Part shown: positions 45,578 through 57,466 of the stretch, in pieces | Layout of the letters: each line of letters starts with the position of its first letter | Numbering within the stretch: position 1 is the stretch's first letter | Assembly (NCBI GenBank): GCA_015143295.1 | Contig: CM026561.1 | Span: 41,048,875 to 41,112,874, forward strand | Direction of reading: 5' to 3' | Source: Tetracentron sinense | Taxonomy: Eukaryota > Streptophyta > Magnoliopsida > Trochodendrales > Trochodendraceae | Length of the DNA: 64,000 nt | Position numbers and translations under genes: made by a program | Notes under the pieces: generated by a model | What the model was told of the DNA's origin: nothing | Seen by the model: only the letters and a program-made list of their open reading frames with translations | Database searches by the model: none

Positions 45578-45737
45578 TGGAGCTCAAGCTCGATCAGAAA
45601 TGGCGTTCTCAGAGAACCAGAAACGTTTTATTCGGAACTAAAACCCTCAAAAGAACCCTAATTTTGGGGGGTAATGGCGCCCCCAAAACACCTGTTGTGT
45701 TTGCTTGCAAAAAGGAAGCGTCTAGATGAAACTACTA
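45578..45737 (-). promoter_or_regulatory. 5' UTR and proximal promoter of the GFA2-like gene
   Basis: Upstream of the ATG the minus strand contains TTAGGGTT and GAGGGTTTTAG (plus strand AACCCTAA/AAAACCCTC at 45641-45663). These are telo-box-like motifs common near start sites of plant housekeeping genes. No clear TATA box is seen. The duplicated block starting at 45738 limits the unique upstream sequence to about 160 bp. Confidence 0.45.
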
Positions 45738-47740
45738 AAGGTTCGAATTCTTACTAATCTCTTGGGGATACATGGTTACTGTACCCATTGCTAAATATTT
45801 GTTATAACTTTCTTAAGAGGCTTATAAGTGTAATTTAATACTAATTCACTCTTTATTGTGGTCAAGGATATTGCAACTAGGGTTAATGATAGTGAGTGTT
45901 TGATGACTGCCAAAACTCAATTCTAGATCGGTTTACAAATGGTTTAAAATTATCTAATGTTTGGACATTGTTTTTTTAATTAATAGAAGAGAACGGAGAA
46001 CTTAAAAACAACCCGATCGGTGCTCAATTTTTGCCTATGAAAAACCAAATCTCGATGCCTAACCTAACGTTACTTACTCTATAGGGGCTAAGCATATAAG
46101 AGCTAAGTCTCCTGTGAATAGACGTGGGAATACGCACAAGGACGGGGACAGGGAGGAAGTCCCAAGCCAACCCTTTCTTCCCAGGGTGGAACCAGAATCA
46201 TTCTCGGGGAGGAGACTACTACCAGCTACCAAATGGAATAGACGAGAACGGAGAACAGGGCAGGAGTCTTCCCATTAGGGGTAGGCTAGGGTTGGGGCCC
46301 CTCGGCCTAAGCCCGCCTCGTTGCCATCCCTAGACATGTCATCTTCAACTTTGGTCTTTGGAGCACAATCAGTATCGGCATGAAGTATCAACCCGGTTTT
46401 TTGAGTATTGACCATACACTATAAACTATGAAAAAAATGAAAAGAAAACACCATTTAAGCATAAACTATTGATAATGGTTTTTGCATATGCAAAGTTGGT
46501 CCTTGTTTGCAAATGACAATTATGGCATTAAGATATTTCATAGACCTCAACCCTAAATACCTTGTATTACATTACCAAACATAACAATTCAATGAGACAA
46601 GTGGATTTCTTTTCTAACCAAGGTGAGATTTGCGTAAGGCACTTAAAAATTTAAGACTAATGTAAATGACTTATAGATTTAATTTTCACCATCATTCAAA
46701 AAAAATAATTTTTTTAATAAAAAATAATAATAATTTATTACCAAAAAAAAAATATTTATATTCTTACAAATCACATGAAAGGTTTTAAAATTAAAAATTA
46801 TGGGGTGAAGACAATGATTATGTCTGTTAGAAAGAGAAATAATCCTCTCATCGGGTAGAGGAGCATACTATGCTCAAGGCCTTCACAAAGCCCCTTTAAC
46901 TACACTCGAACGCTTGAACAACAAGTATTAACCCATGTGGTTAATTTTCTTCCTCTTCTTAAAACAAGGTTAGATTTAAAGGGAGTTAAAAAAAAAGGGG
47001 GGGGGGGATTCATACCACAAGGGTATTACAGTCCACCAAATGTCACAAGGTATTGTACTTTCTAAACATTTTTTAATATAATTCAACGAATATTGAAGAA
47101 TGAGATTCTTTGTCTAACTGTTGAAAAATAACGAGTTAATTTATAAATCTATTATACATACAGTGTATTTACAAACTAGGATAAACCTAGCAACTAATAT
47201 GCAAAAACACCTTAGATATTCAGGAAAAATCAAAGAGAGTAAATATACAAGAAAGGTAAGTAAATCAATGAAATCATACAAAAATGCGAAGACTTGGATT
47301 CAAGTCAAGGGTGTGATGGTTGAGACCTACCATTAGTTCTAACCTAACTAACCTAGTAACCGGGATTGCAGCCTAACCGTATACTAAAGTAAAAAAAAGC
47401 ATACAAAAGTGTAAAACTAAAACAACATCAAATTCATCAAACCAGATCCACACCTCCCTACTTAGGTGGAGAAACCAAAATACTCAATCTTTCTGCAAAT
47501 TCCTTACTCGGGCCAATCTACACCTCTCCCCTTCCCCTTCAAAAAAAAAAGAGTCAACTGATTTTGCTAGCCCTATTTGCCCCTCGCTTAATGACCCTTT
47601 TTAGAGAGCTAGTTGGGTGTGCACGTGCAGGGCAGTGTGTATTTCCTCTAATTTATTACAATATAAATAATATATTTATAATAATTATAAAATAATAATA
47701 ATAATATAAAATTTTAAGGGGCATTTAAAAAAATTCTTAC
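45738..47740. repeat. Tandem segmental duplication, unit 1
   Basis: It shares long blocks with 47745-49440 at an offset of about 1.70-1.76 kb, for example GTTGCCATCCCTAGACATGT (about 46320, versus about 48081) and ACACCTTAGATATTCA (about 47206, versus about 48901). Identity by eye is about 85-90%. The block at about 45790-45970 (GCTAAATATTTGTTATAACT…) is present in unit 2 in inverted orientation. No gene is recognised; the open frame at 47121-47336 has no domain. Confidence 0.8.
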
Positions 47741-47744
47741 TAAT

Positions 47745-49440
47745 AGTTTGAATTCTTACTAATCTCTTGGGGATACATAAGTTAATGTACACATTGGTGT
47801 CCAAACATTGGATAATTTTAAACCATTTGTGACCCTATATAGAATTGAATTTTGAGTGTCATCAAATACTCACTACCAATAACCCTAGTTGCAGTATATC
47901 CTTGACCACAATAAAGAGTTGAGTAGTATTAAATTACACTTATAATTTTTTTAAGAAAGTTATTACAAATATTTAGCAATGTCAACTCTAATGACAGTTA
48001 TAATGTTTTATTATTATTATTATTAGACGAGAATGGGGTAGGAGTCTTCCCATTAGGGGCGCCTTGGCCCAAACCCACCTCGTTGCCATCCCTAGACATA
48101 TCATCTTCAACTTTGGAACACAACTAGTATCGGTATGAAGTATAGACTAGTATCAACCCGATTTTTTGAGTATTGACCATACACTATAAACCATAAAAAA
48201 TGAAAAGAAAACACTATGTAAAAAAATAAAGTATGGATAATGGTTTTTGAATATGCTAAGTTGGTCATTATTTGCAGATGACTATTATGCCCTTAAGATA
48301 TTTCTTAGACCTCAACCCTAAATACCTTTATTACATTTACCAAACACAACAATTCAATGGGACTCGTGGATATCTTTTCTAACCAAGGTGAGACTTACAT
48401 AAGGCACTTTAAGATTAAGACTAATGTGAATGACTTATAGATTTAATTTTTACCATCATTCAAAAAAATAAGTTTTATTCTTACAAATCACATGGAAGGT
48501 TTTAATGTTAAAATGGGTGAATACAATGATTATGCCTAGAAAGAGCAATAATCCTCTCATTGAGTAGCAGACTATGCTCGAGGCCCTCACAAAGTCCCGT
48601 TTAACTACCTTGAAGGCTTGAACTAGTAAACAAGTATTAACCCCTCTTCTTAATTTTTTTTTCTTCTTAAAACAAGGTTAGATGCTTTAAACATTTAAAG
48701 AGAGTTCAAAAAAAAAGAGAAAAAGGATTCATGTCACAAGGGTATTATAGTTCACCAATGTCACATGGTATTGTACTTTTAAACATTTAAAAAAAAATAT
48801 AATTCAATGGAAATTGAAGAAATAAGTGGGTTAATTTGTAAATCTGTTTTATATACAGTGTATTTGCAAACTAGGATAAACCTAGCAACTAATATGTGAA
48901 AACACCTTAGATATTCATAAAAATCAAAGAGAGTAAAGATATATAAGATACACAAAAGTTAAGTAAATCAATGAAATCATACAAAAGTGAACTTGGGTTC
49001 GAGACGAGGGTGTGATGGTTGAGGCCCACCATTAGTTCTAACCTAACTAACCTACTAACCAAGGTTGCAACCTAACTGTATAATGAACTCCAAAAAAGCA
49101 TACAAAAGTGAAAAACTGAAACAACATCAAATTGATGAAACCAGATCCACACCTCCCTACATAAGTGGAGAAACCAAAATACTCAAACTTTATGCAATCT
49201 CCTTACTCGGGCCAATCTAAACTTCTCCCCTTCCCCTCCAAAAAAAAACAATAATGAGTCAATTGATTTTGCTAGCCCTATCTGCCCCTTTCTTAATGAC
49301 CCTTTTTAGAGAACTAGTTGGGTGTGAACGTGCAGTGTGTAGTTCCTCTAGTCTATTATAATATAAATAATATATTTATTTTTAATTATAAATAATAATA
49401 TAAAAATTTGAAGGACATTTAGGGTACAGAGGCTTGATGG
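47745..49440. repeat. Tandem segmental duplication, unit 2
   Basis: It begins with the same TTCTTACTAATCTCTTGGGG as unit 1 (about 45751). The inverted copy of the 45790-45970 block follows at about 47800-47985, then direct homology to unit 1 runs from about 48020 to 49380. The LTR element at 49486 inserted just beyond the end of this unit. Confidence 0.8.
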
Positions 49441-49485
49441 ATATTTTGGAAATAAAATAAACTCGAGGAGCATTTCAGGTATAGA

Positions 49486-50022
49486 TGTTAGGGTTTTTCT
49501 TATTAAATAAAAACTCATGTGGTCTGGCGCAATCCTTAGTTTTCAAAACTCGGATTGTATTGCTGTCAATAGAGAATGTTAAGGATAATGGGTCCCACTA
49601 AAGAGATGTGATCAAACAGGGACTCTTTAAGTGTTATTAAAGCTAACAGCATGGTCAGGGTTGGCGACCGTTAGATCTTTGGTGTAATCCCTCTTAACCC
49701 TTGGATCTTATGATGGGTAAGGTTCCAAGGGTATATAAAGCAAAGAGGGGGTCCCTCTTTTCTCTTACGTCAATTGGAAGCCCCATTGAATCAGACTTAA
49801 GGAGAAAAGAGAAGACTCCTCTCATCCCTCTCAAGCGCCGAGAAACCCAGTGTCACACCGTGAAGGGAATAGGGAAATTCCAGCAAAAGGTATGAGATTA
49901 TCTTTTTTAATCTGTGTCCCCTTTTGATTATGAATTCTAGAAAAAAAATTTATCGCATGGCCTAGATCCAGTATTTGAATAATCTTGTTTTGTTTTAACA
50001 TTATTATTCTTGAATCCCAACA
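49486..50022 (+). repeat. 5' LTR of the Copia-like element
   Basis: It begins TGTTAGGGTTTTTC and ends AATCCCAACA. A TATA-like GGGTATATAAAGC is at 49729-49741, placing the probable transcription start some 30 bp beyond. It is nearly identical to the 3' LTR, so an open frame of 64 codons (49701-49895) recurs in both and is not a gene. Confidence 0.95.
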
Positions 50023-50024
50023 AT

Positions 50025-50037
50025 TGGTATCAGAGCC
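50025..50037 (+). other. Primer binding site (initiator Met tRNA)
   Basis: TGGTATCAGAGCC begins two bases after the 5' LTR and is complementary to the 3' end of plant initiator methionine tRNA. It is the usual primer site of Copia and many other plant LTR elements. Confidence 0.9.
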
Positions 50038-50459
50038 CAGGGTTGACCTTGTGATTAATTTTTCTTAATAATCAAATCTAAGTGGGGTTTTATTTTCGGA
50101 TCTAATAATCAATTTTTATTGATCTAGTGATTCGGATGTAAGGAAATCAACAAATAAAATTGATTAATTGGTTACGGATTTGATAATCGATTTTATTGTT
50201 TTAGAAATAATTTTTGAGTTGAATAATTATTTTTTAAGATCCAAGTGAATCGGATTAAAAAAAAAAGAAGAGGTTTTTCAGCGTTTTCGGTTGGACGGCG
50301 ATGCTTCCGGCAGTTGGGTTTTGCTCGCCGGAGGGTGGCCGTCGGTTTGTCACTGGCGGCAGCCACACAGGTGGCCGGTAGGGTCCCCAAGAAGGAAAAA
50401 CCAGTATACGGGTTTAGGGTTTTTAAAAAAAAAAAATAAAATAAAATAAAAACTGTGCG

Positions 50460-50940
50460 GGCTAAGAAGATGAGTCACGAGGGTCAACCCGACCCGGTGA
50501 CCCGAGTCGAACCCAAAACCGAAATCTAGGTGGATCTTTGTTCGACTCGCATAACCCGATCCAAATTTGACATGGTCGACCCGAATAGTTTTGACCCGAA
50601 TAGTTTTGACCCGAACCGATTAATATGGGTATGACCCGAACCGAATGAATCCGATCCGGTCAATGTGGACCGAACCGGTTCGACCGGACTGGGACCTAAG
50701 CCGAACCGGATCGTTGACTGAACCGAACCGAGTGGAACCTGGACCGGACCGCGTAAGCGCATCAGACCGCGCGCGCGTGACGCGCAGAACGCGCGTGAGC
50801 CAATTCCGTGCGCGTGCGGCACACCACCCGCGCGTGAAGTGCATTCCCCGCGCATGAGGCGCACTTCCAGCGCGCGAGGCGCGTGACACTTGCAGGGAGT
50901 GTCCCCTGCACGTGACACGTCCAGGACGAGTGTCCGACCT
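50460..50940. repeat. CpG-dense block in the element's leader
   Basis: Repeats of GACCCGAACCG give way to dense GCGCG words (50750-50890), much richer in CpG than anything else in the window. Arg-rich frames on both strands here are by-products of base composition. It sits between the primer site and the gag region. Confidence 0.8.
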
Positions 50941-51184
50941 TCCCTGAGGTTTTTGGGTGTTCTGATTCCGTTTTTGGGGTCCATTTTTGACTTCTAAGCA
51001 CTGTAAAGAGTTGTTTTAGTGCATGAATATTATTTTCATATGGTTTTGACATTAAATAAAGGAAAAACTTGATGCTTTTACCCAAAATTAATATCAGGAA
51101 CTAAAGTTAGATCATCCTATGGGGTTTAGGTTTGATATGTAAGGCAGTGATTCGAATGGGCATAACTGAAGTAGGTTAGATTGT

Positions 51185-51491
51185 CTTGCCCAAAGGTGAC
51201 CGTCCTATAGGAGGTTATGGTCCTTCGAATTTGAGATTTTGATCTCATTTAGACTGCGAGTTTGCACTCACCTACATTGAATAACTAGTCTTGCCCAAAG
51301 GTGTCTAGGGACTTCTTGCAGACTGAGTGGGGCAGAATGATTTGTGCGTGGCGGTGAGAGAAGGATAACCTTCTTGCCCAAAGGTGTGGAAGTGTCCTAA
51401 TCAATCCAAAACATGATAGATCAGTTCTGTGCGCGACTGTTGTCGCCAATTGGGGGGTGAATTGCATGTCAAAATCTCTTGCCCAAAGGTG
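51185..51491 (+). repeat. Four spaced copies of a 14-mer in the element's leader
   Basis: CTTGCCCAAAGGTG occurs at 51185, 51290, 51373 and 51478 (spacings 105, 83 and 105 bp) in the same orientation, while the sequence between copies is not obviously repeated. Conservation of only the short word suggests a bound site or RNA element rather than a decaying tandem array. Confidence 0.85.
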
Positions 51492-51777
51492 TGATTAGAT
51501 GATGCGCCCACCTGTCCCGTAAAGTGGAAGTAAGCAATCTTAAAGTAAACCACTTTAGCTATCCGGCTTAACCCCAAGACCGGATTAGAATCATAAAGCT
51601 TAAATAAAGTCATGCAATGACAAGTATAAAGTAAATTACTATAATTTATGCAATAATTTGTTAGACATACCATAACATAGTAAAACATTGACATTTTCAG
51701 ATATAGATGGGTCTGTTGTTCAGAAACATTTGACTGGGATTGAGCCTCTGAATGGTTCAAACTATAGTTCTTAGAAG

Positions 51778-52401
51778 ATGCAGCTAGATATAGTTCTGGG
51801 TTGCCTTGATTACGACTTTGTCCTACTGGAGGAAAAGCCGGTTACTCCCACTGCTGAGTCTTCAGATTCAGATAAGTTATTGCATTCGAAGTGGGAGAAG
51901 GCCAATAGGATGGCTATGATGATCATTAGGACTTCTGTTCAAGAAGCCATCAGAGGTGGTATTCCTGCTGCTGATACTGCTAAGGTTCTTCTTGAGACTA
52001 TCAAGAAACAATTTATTGGGTATGTTAGGTCTCGTCAGTACAGTTGTTTGACTCAACTAATTTCATTGAAGTATGATGGTGCTGGAAATGTTCGGGAGCA
52101 CATCTTGAAGATATCTAAGTTAATTATCTCTCTTAGAGAGCTTGGGTTAACCATTGAGAATGACCTCATGGTGCATTTGGCTGTAGCCTCACTTCCTGAA
52201 TCATTTGATGCTTTTAAGGTTAATTATAGTGCACAGGATAGGAAGTGGGACCTGCATGAACTGATAGCTGTATGTGTTAGTGAGGAAGAGCGCTTGAAGT
52301 GTGGGAAAGCCGAGTATGCAAACTTGGCTGTGAATTCTGGTAGTAAGAAGAATTTTAAGAATATAGGGTTCAAGAAATCTAATTCACAGAATTTCTGGTA
52401 A
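51778..52401 (+). pseudogene. Copia-type gag region of the LTR element
   Basis: The 207-codon frame contains AKVLLETIKKQFIG, SRQYSCLTQLISLKYDGAG, VREHILKISKLIISLRELG and AVASLPESFDAFKVNY. This is the order of conserved blocks in the Copia-type gag (UBN2/retrotran-gag) family. A zinc knuckle of form C-x2-C-x4-H-x4-C (CFFCKEKGHMKRDC) lies nearby at 52501-52542. The protein of the family forms the particle that packages element RNA. It is treated as a fossil: the region is broken, and no pol coding sequence follows. Confidence 0.85.
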
Positions 52402-53917
52402 GGACAAAATTCAGGACAGAGTTCAGGTCATAATTTAGGACAGAGTTCAGGATATCAATTTCAGGGAAATGATAATACTGAGGAACTAGAGGAGATTGAG
52501 TGTTTCTTCTGCAAGGAGAAAGGCCACATGAAAAGAGATTGTTTCAAATATAAGGATTGGTGCAAGAAGAACAAAGGAGTTCATTCATCGGCGAAGCGCC
52601 AAGGCTGATGAGCTGCTGGTTTTTGAAGAACTCTACACCAACATTATTAGAGGCTGTTGGAACTTGCTGATTAGTATTAGACTTTGTTTATGGTTTTTAC
52701 TATTAGATGTTATTTTCATTGTGCCGTTGTTTAGGCGAGATATTATTGGATTTGATACAGTTTAATTTTATCCTTGAGGGGAGTACACTCTCAATCAGAC
52801 ATATTTTTTAGACAGTTGGTAGTAATATATTAGTAGATGATCTTTATTAGCTAAACTTGGACTCGTATTTTATATCATTCTTGTTGTATGTTTGTTAACA
52901 TCAGACATATGTTAAGGTCAGTGGGAGCAGGTTTGTAAGTTATATTTTGGATATCAAGATTACCAGAGATCATATTTCTAGACATTTGGAGTTATCTCAT
53001 AGGATTTCAGTTTGGTTTACAAGAAATATATCGAACTAGAAATTTAAAAGTTATTCAGACTCTGATTTTGCTTGATTTCAAGATAGTTTGAAATCCTCAT
53101 CAGATTCTGTGTTGTTGCATGTTTGGATTGTGAACCCATTAAGTAAAGAACTCTCCACCAGAAATTTTTTAAAGAACTTGTCACTATTATGGAACCTTTT
53201 AGAATCGTTTGATTCTTTTATTTAGTGGGAGTATTGTTCATTGTTTTATATTCCAGACATTTATATGATATACATGTCATTGTTTTACACTCTCAGATAT
53301 TGATATGTTATAGTTATGCAAATTAAATATTGATGCATCATTTGATCATAGTCATATAATTGAACAGCACGTGCAAAAGGTAAAGACATCAAGTGATGGA
53401 CTTCACATGACGGATGTCATTGATGTCAGGTTTGCCCGAGAGCCTCGCACAAAGCTTTCAAGTTGCTTGGGCTGAACATAGTTGGACACCATGTTTGAGG
53501 TCTTCATTCTGGATACAAGGTGATGGACTTCACATGGCGGTTGCCGTAAAGTATCGGAATGACATGCATATGCTTAAATGCATGTAGCGTGGATAATTTT
53601 TGGACGTATACATTTTGATCACATAAGGTTGTGTATAGTCCATATCACACTATACATTGCCACCATAAAGAACCGCTTTGAAACATTAGTATTACTAGCT
53701 GTTTGACCATGGAGTGGCTTGTATCATAGTAAATGAACACTAGTAGATGCTAAATGCTTCCATGATCACCGTTAGTGGTGCTTTTGAATCAAAGTGACAG
53801 TTAAAGAACACTTAATTCTCAACAACAATGTTTTTCAAAATCAAAAGAGTGGCCACTCACGTTTTTAAAGTTGTTCAATCCGAAAAGTCATTTTATTTTA
53901 TTTAAGGATTGCTTGGA

Positions 53918-53930
53918 CCAAGTGGGAGAT
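53918..53930 (+). other. Polypurine tract
   Basis: CCAAGTGGGAGAT immediately precedes the 3' LTR (start at 53931), the position and form of the plus-strand primer in Copia elements. Confidence 0.8.
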
Positions 53931-54466
53931 TGTTAGGGTTTTTCTTATTAAATAAAAACTCATGTGGTCTGGCGCAATCCTTAGTTTTCAAAACTCGGAT
54001 TGTATTGCTGTCAATAGAGAATGTTAAGGATAATGGGTCCCACTAAAGAGATGTGATCAAACAGGGACTCTTTAAGTGTTATTAAAGCTAACAGCATGGT
54101 CAGGGTTGGCGACCGTTAGATCTTTGGTGTGATCCCTCTTAACCCTTGGATCTTATGATGGGTAAGGTTCCAAGGGTATATAAAGCAAAGAGGGGGTCCC
54201 TCTTTTCTCTTACGTCAATTGGAAGCCCCATTGAATCAGACCTAAGGAGAAAAGAGAAGACTCCTCTCATCCCTCTCAAGCGCCGAGAAACCCAGTGTCA
54301 CACCGTGAAGGGAATAGGGAAATTCCAGCGAAAGGTATGAGATTATCTTTTTTAATCTATGTCCCCTTTTGATTATGAATTCTAGAAAAAAAATTATCGC
54401 ATGGTCTGGATCCAGTATTTGAATAATCTTGTTTTGTTTTAACATTATTATTCTTGAATCCCAACA
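53931..54466 (+). repeat. 3' LTR of the Copia-like element
   Basis: It is the same as the 5' LTR except for about six substitutions, all transitions, and one 1-base length difference. It is followed by the right copy of the ATAGA target duplication. Confidence 0.95.
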
Positions 54467-54471
54467 ATAGA

Positions 54472-55040
54472 AAGTTGACTTGAGAGACATTTTGAGAGAA
54501 AAAAAAACTTGAGAGATATTTTGGATATAGCAAAAAATTTGAAAGGTATTTTTGGTATACAAATTTTGGGAGCATTTTAGAAATAAAAATAATAATATAG
54601 GGGTATTGTAAAAAAATAAAAACTTGAGGGAAATGTTGGGGGAATAAAAGACTTAGGGGCATTTTAAGTATAAAATTTTGGCTATACTTAAATAGTCCTC
54701 TTTTATAAGAGTAGAGGGCTCACTTAAATAGTCATTAAATCCCTTAAGTATCCCCAAAAGGGGTTTTTGGGCGATGAGGGCTATCAAGGTCTGTTTTGAT
54801 TGGATTGACAAGAAACTTATCGTAGAAGTCTTTGTCTAATTTTCCGAAAAAATCAAAAAGGAGTCGAGTATGATTGAGAGCGAGTGGGGCTAGCACTCCC
54901 ATTCCAACTATCTGAGTCAGCTAACACAACAAAATTCTGTTGTTAGCTATTTTTATATCTCCCCCACAATAAAAACAAATAATAATAATAATAATAAAAT
55001 TCTATACCATTTTTCTATTATTCCAAACATTGGACGGGTA
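54472..55040. other. AT-rich spacer
   Basis: Loose repeats of the phrase ACTTGAGAGATATTTTGGA / GAGGGGCATTTTAG continue across the LTR-element insertion from 49400-49480. The insertion therefore split one repetitive tract. No gene is seen. Confidence 0.5.
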
Positions 55041-55581
55041 TCTACCTATACTACTCCTATATACTTGTTGGTCTCCACGTCGCTCTTCCAAAAGCCTCCA
55101 TTTGAGCTCCATGTTATTGGCATGTGTCATCTCATTCGCACTCCTCTTTATCACCCAAATTAATAGAGGTGACGAATGAGGAGTCTCTCCTCAATTAAGT
55201 CCGCCTCTCTCTCTCTACAATAAACATTAACTTTTCTTCATTTGCCCACTCCCCTATTTCTCTCCCGAACCCACGCATGTCTCTCCCATTCATTTCCCCC
55301 AATTAAAATCCTCTTTTATCTCTCCCCATTCATCTCACCAATCTAAACCCTCTCCCTCCTCAATTCATCTCCCCATGACGCCTTCTTCATGTTTAGTCTC
55401 CTTGCCTCCCCAAGCAGAGTATAATACAAAGGGAGGTAAGGGTGCATTACTGTTAGAGGAGAAGGGATGGGTGTGCAGATCTGGCTATGGTGGTAAGAGA
55501 GATTATAATACACCCTCCGCAACATCTCCCTCCTTCTATACCTTACACCTTCTCCAAAAGATGAAGAGGAAACCAAAGATG

Positions 55582-55630
55582 TAGAAGAAGAAGAAGAAGA
55601 AGAAGAAGAAGAAGAAGACGAAGACAAGCA
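55582..55630. repeat. (GAA)n microsatellite in the Helitron
   Basis: About 13 GAA units, followed by GAC variants. The poly-serine frame on the opposite strand is a by-product of it. Confidence 0.95.
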
Positions 55631-55959
55631 TATCTGTGAAAGAGTCTAATGATCATTTGCAGGGTGATTCCTTCTGCCCTCCAAAGTTTACCGTAGATGT
55701 GGTGCAATGGCCTTCTTGTCTTGGTTTCTATGCGTGGCTTCGTCTCTTTTCAATCTTTTGGATACTCCCCTCTTTGTGATTCTTCTTTTTGAATTGACTT
55801 TTGCTGTTTCTAGATGTGGGTAATAAACTATATATATTGAGGAATCTACGATCGTATCTAAACTGTACGTCGACCGTGTGGGAATATTCACGACTAACCA
55901 TAACCATAACCTTAAACAAATCAATTCATTGTTATCCATGAAACTGTTTCTACACCTCA

Positions 55960-56154
55960 TACACCACTTACATAGACATTTGCAAAGAAACCATTGACAT
56001 CTGCGACTGGAACAGAAAGGGTATTAAGGACATTTGCAAAGTAAGCATGTTGGGTGCTTACTTTGACCTCCTAGACACTTCAAATACCCCATTTTACAAA
56101 CTCTTCAAAAACTTATGCGAACTTCTCACTTGCCTAATTTGGGATATCAAGTAA
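55960..56154 (+). pseudogene. Coding-like fragment inside the Helitron, unknown parent
   Basis: One open frame ending at TAA 56152-56154 reads DICKETIDICDWNRKGIKDI, then SMLGAYFDLLD, FYKLFKNLCELLTCLIWDIK. Residue content (Cys, Trp, Asp, Leu patterns) looks protein-like in an otherwise AT-rich element, and there is no start codon in register nearby. Helitrons often capture gene pieces, which makes capture a fair inference. I do not recognise the family. Confidence 0.35.
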
Positions 56155-57466
56155 ATGATATTGGCACATTATGAGTATTTCAGTTAGAAATCAATGTCTG
56201 AATGTGTACCTATATTTCAACTTGAGATTTGCAGCTTGAAATCTTCTTCTGCTTTACCAACGCTTTGTCAAATTGTCCACTCACTCTGCTACAAAAACCA
56301 ATATGCGCTCCTGCATGTGAACCTCCTAGAGGGTTAAAGGAAGTTAAACCATACTACTGTAGCTACATCTATAGAGGAAATTACAATGTTTATTTGAAGG
56401 ATGTCTAAGAATCTAACTTCTTGCTGATCATTCACTGGCTTTTGCTGTAGGCCATTTTATATGTTCATCATTCTCATTTATTTTTCTCATAATGAGAGGA
56501 ACTATTTTTAATAACCGTATAAAAGATGTAGGTACATTGAGATAACATTCATGGGAATGAATGTGGAAGAGCACGAACCTTGTCTTTTAGTGATTGTTTA
56601 CCGTAGAAACTCAATCTCCTATGTCTGAAGACTCTGAAATATGTTCTTTGCATGAAGGGTGTGAAAACCATCTAATATTAATGCCTCTGACAAGCTGGGT
56701 TTCATAATATCATTACTACTTCACGAATGACGTTCCAAAGGGCCCTAGATCCTAAGGGAGCAACCATCAAACTCAAAATTATCCCATCCTCTATTGGAGA
56801 GCAAAATCAGGAACAACCAATAAAATACGGGAAGTTCAGGCCACTATATTTAGATCTCTCAAATATCATTAATAATATCATGTCTTTGAACTCTTTTAAA
56901 GCAATAACTCAATGCAAAAACTTCACTTCTGTCTTTTCAATAATGCTGAAAATACTACATGCTTTTTTATAAAAACTCTTGTCATTCTACTCCTCCCTAC
57001 CATCTTAGAAGAACTGACTTTCCTAATTACAGTACTGCAAGAAATTCCTGAAATTTATGTGCTCATCCTTCTAGATTCCAAAACAAGAATTTCGTGAAAG
57101 TTCAGTTAGTGATACACTGTACTCATCCTCCTATGAAACTGTTGGTCAGTATTATAATGAACATGATACATTGCTAGAAATCGATGGATTTTGCTCTTAA
57201 ACTTCTTCTTTATATGCAGGATTTTTTTGAGTATATACTTTTAGTTGATTTATGGGATGTGAACTGATTTGGGGCACAGAGTTTCTATTCAATTTCAAAG
57301 AAGGATGCATATGGGAAAATTTAGATAACATTTTAAATTTATTTGTAAAACTTAACCTCTCCGTAATCATGTACACAACATGGACAGTCAAGGAGTTGAG
57401 ATTATTTGTCGGATTTTGCTTTTCTATCCTGTATTTCGAATTTTATAATATAATCTTAATTTTGGT

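Larger units (their letters stand above)
49486..54466 (+). mobile_element. Young LTR retrotransposon, Copia-like gag, no pol recognised
   Basis: It has two LTRs of 537 and 536 bp that differ at about seven positions (about 1.1% substitution). The target duplication is a perfect 5 bp ATAGA (49481-49485 and 54467-54471), with an iMet-type primer site and a polypurine tract. The interior is 3.9 kb: a 1.75 kb leader, a gag-like region (51778-52401) with a CCHC knuckle just beyond, then about 1.4 kb without coding signal. No protease, integrase, reverse transcriptase or RNase H is recognisable. It is non-autonomous, with about one or two breaks in the gag region. At 1.3e-8 per site per year the LTRs suggest about 0.4 My; a slower woody-plant clock would give about 1 My or more. 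The structure resembles described TR-GAG elements. Confidence 0.92.

Noticed and set aside
49701-49895. 64-codon frame repeated at 54146-54340
   Set aside because: The two copies are the same segment of the two LTRs and span the region after the TATA box; there is no sign of a protein.
50526-51085. Several Arg/Ser-rich open frames on both strands
   Set aside because: They fall in the CpG-dense leader of the LTR element, overlap each other in several frames and show only base-composition bias, with no domain.
55343-55627. Serine-rich open frame on the minus strand
   Set aside because: The poly-serine is the antisense reading of the GAA microsatellite inside the Helitron.
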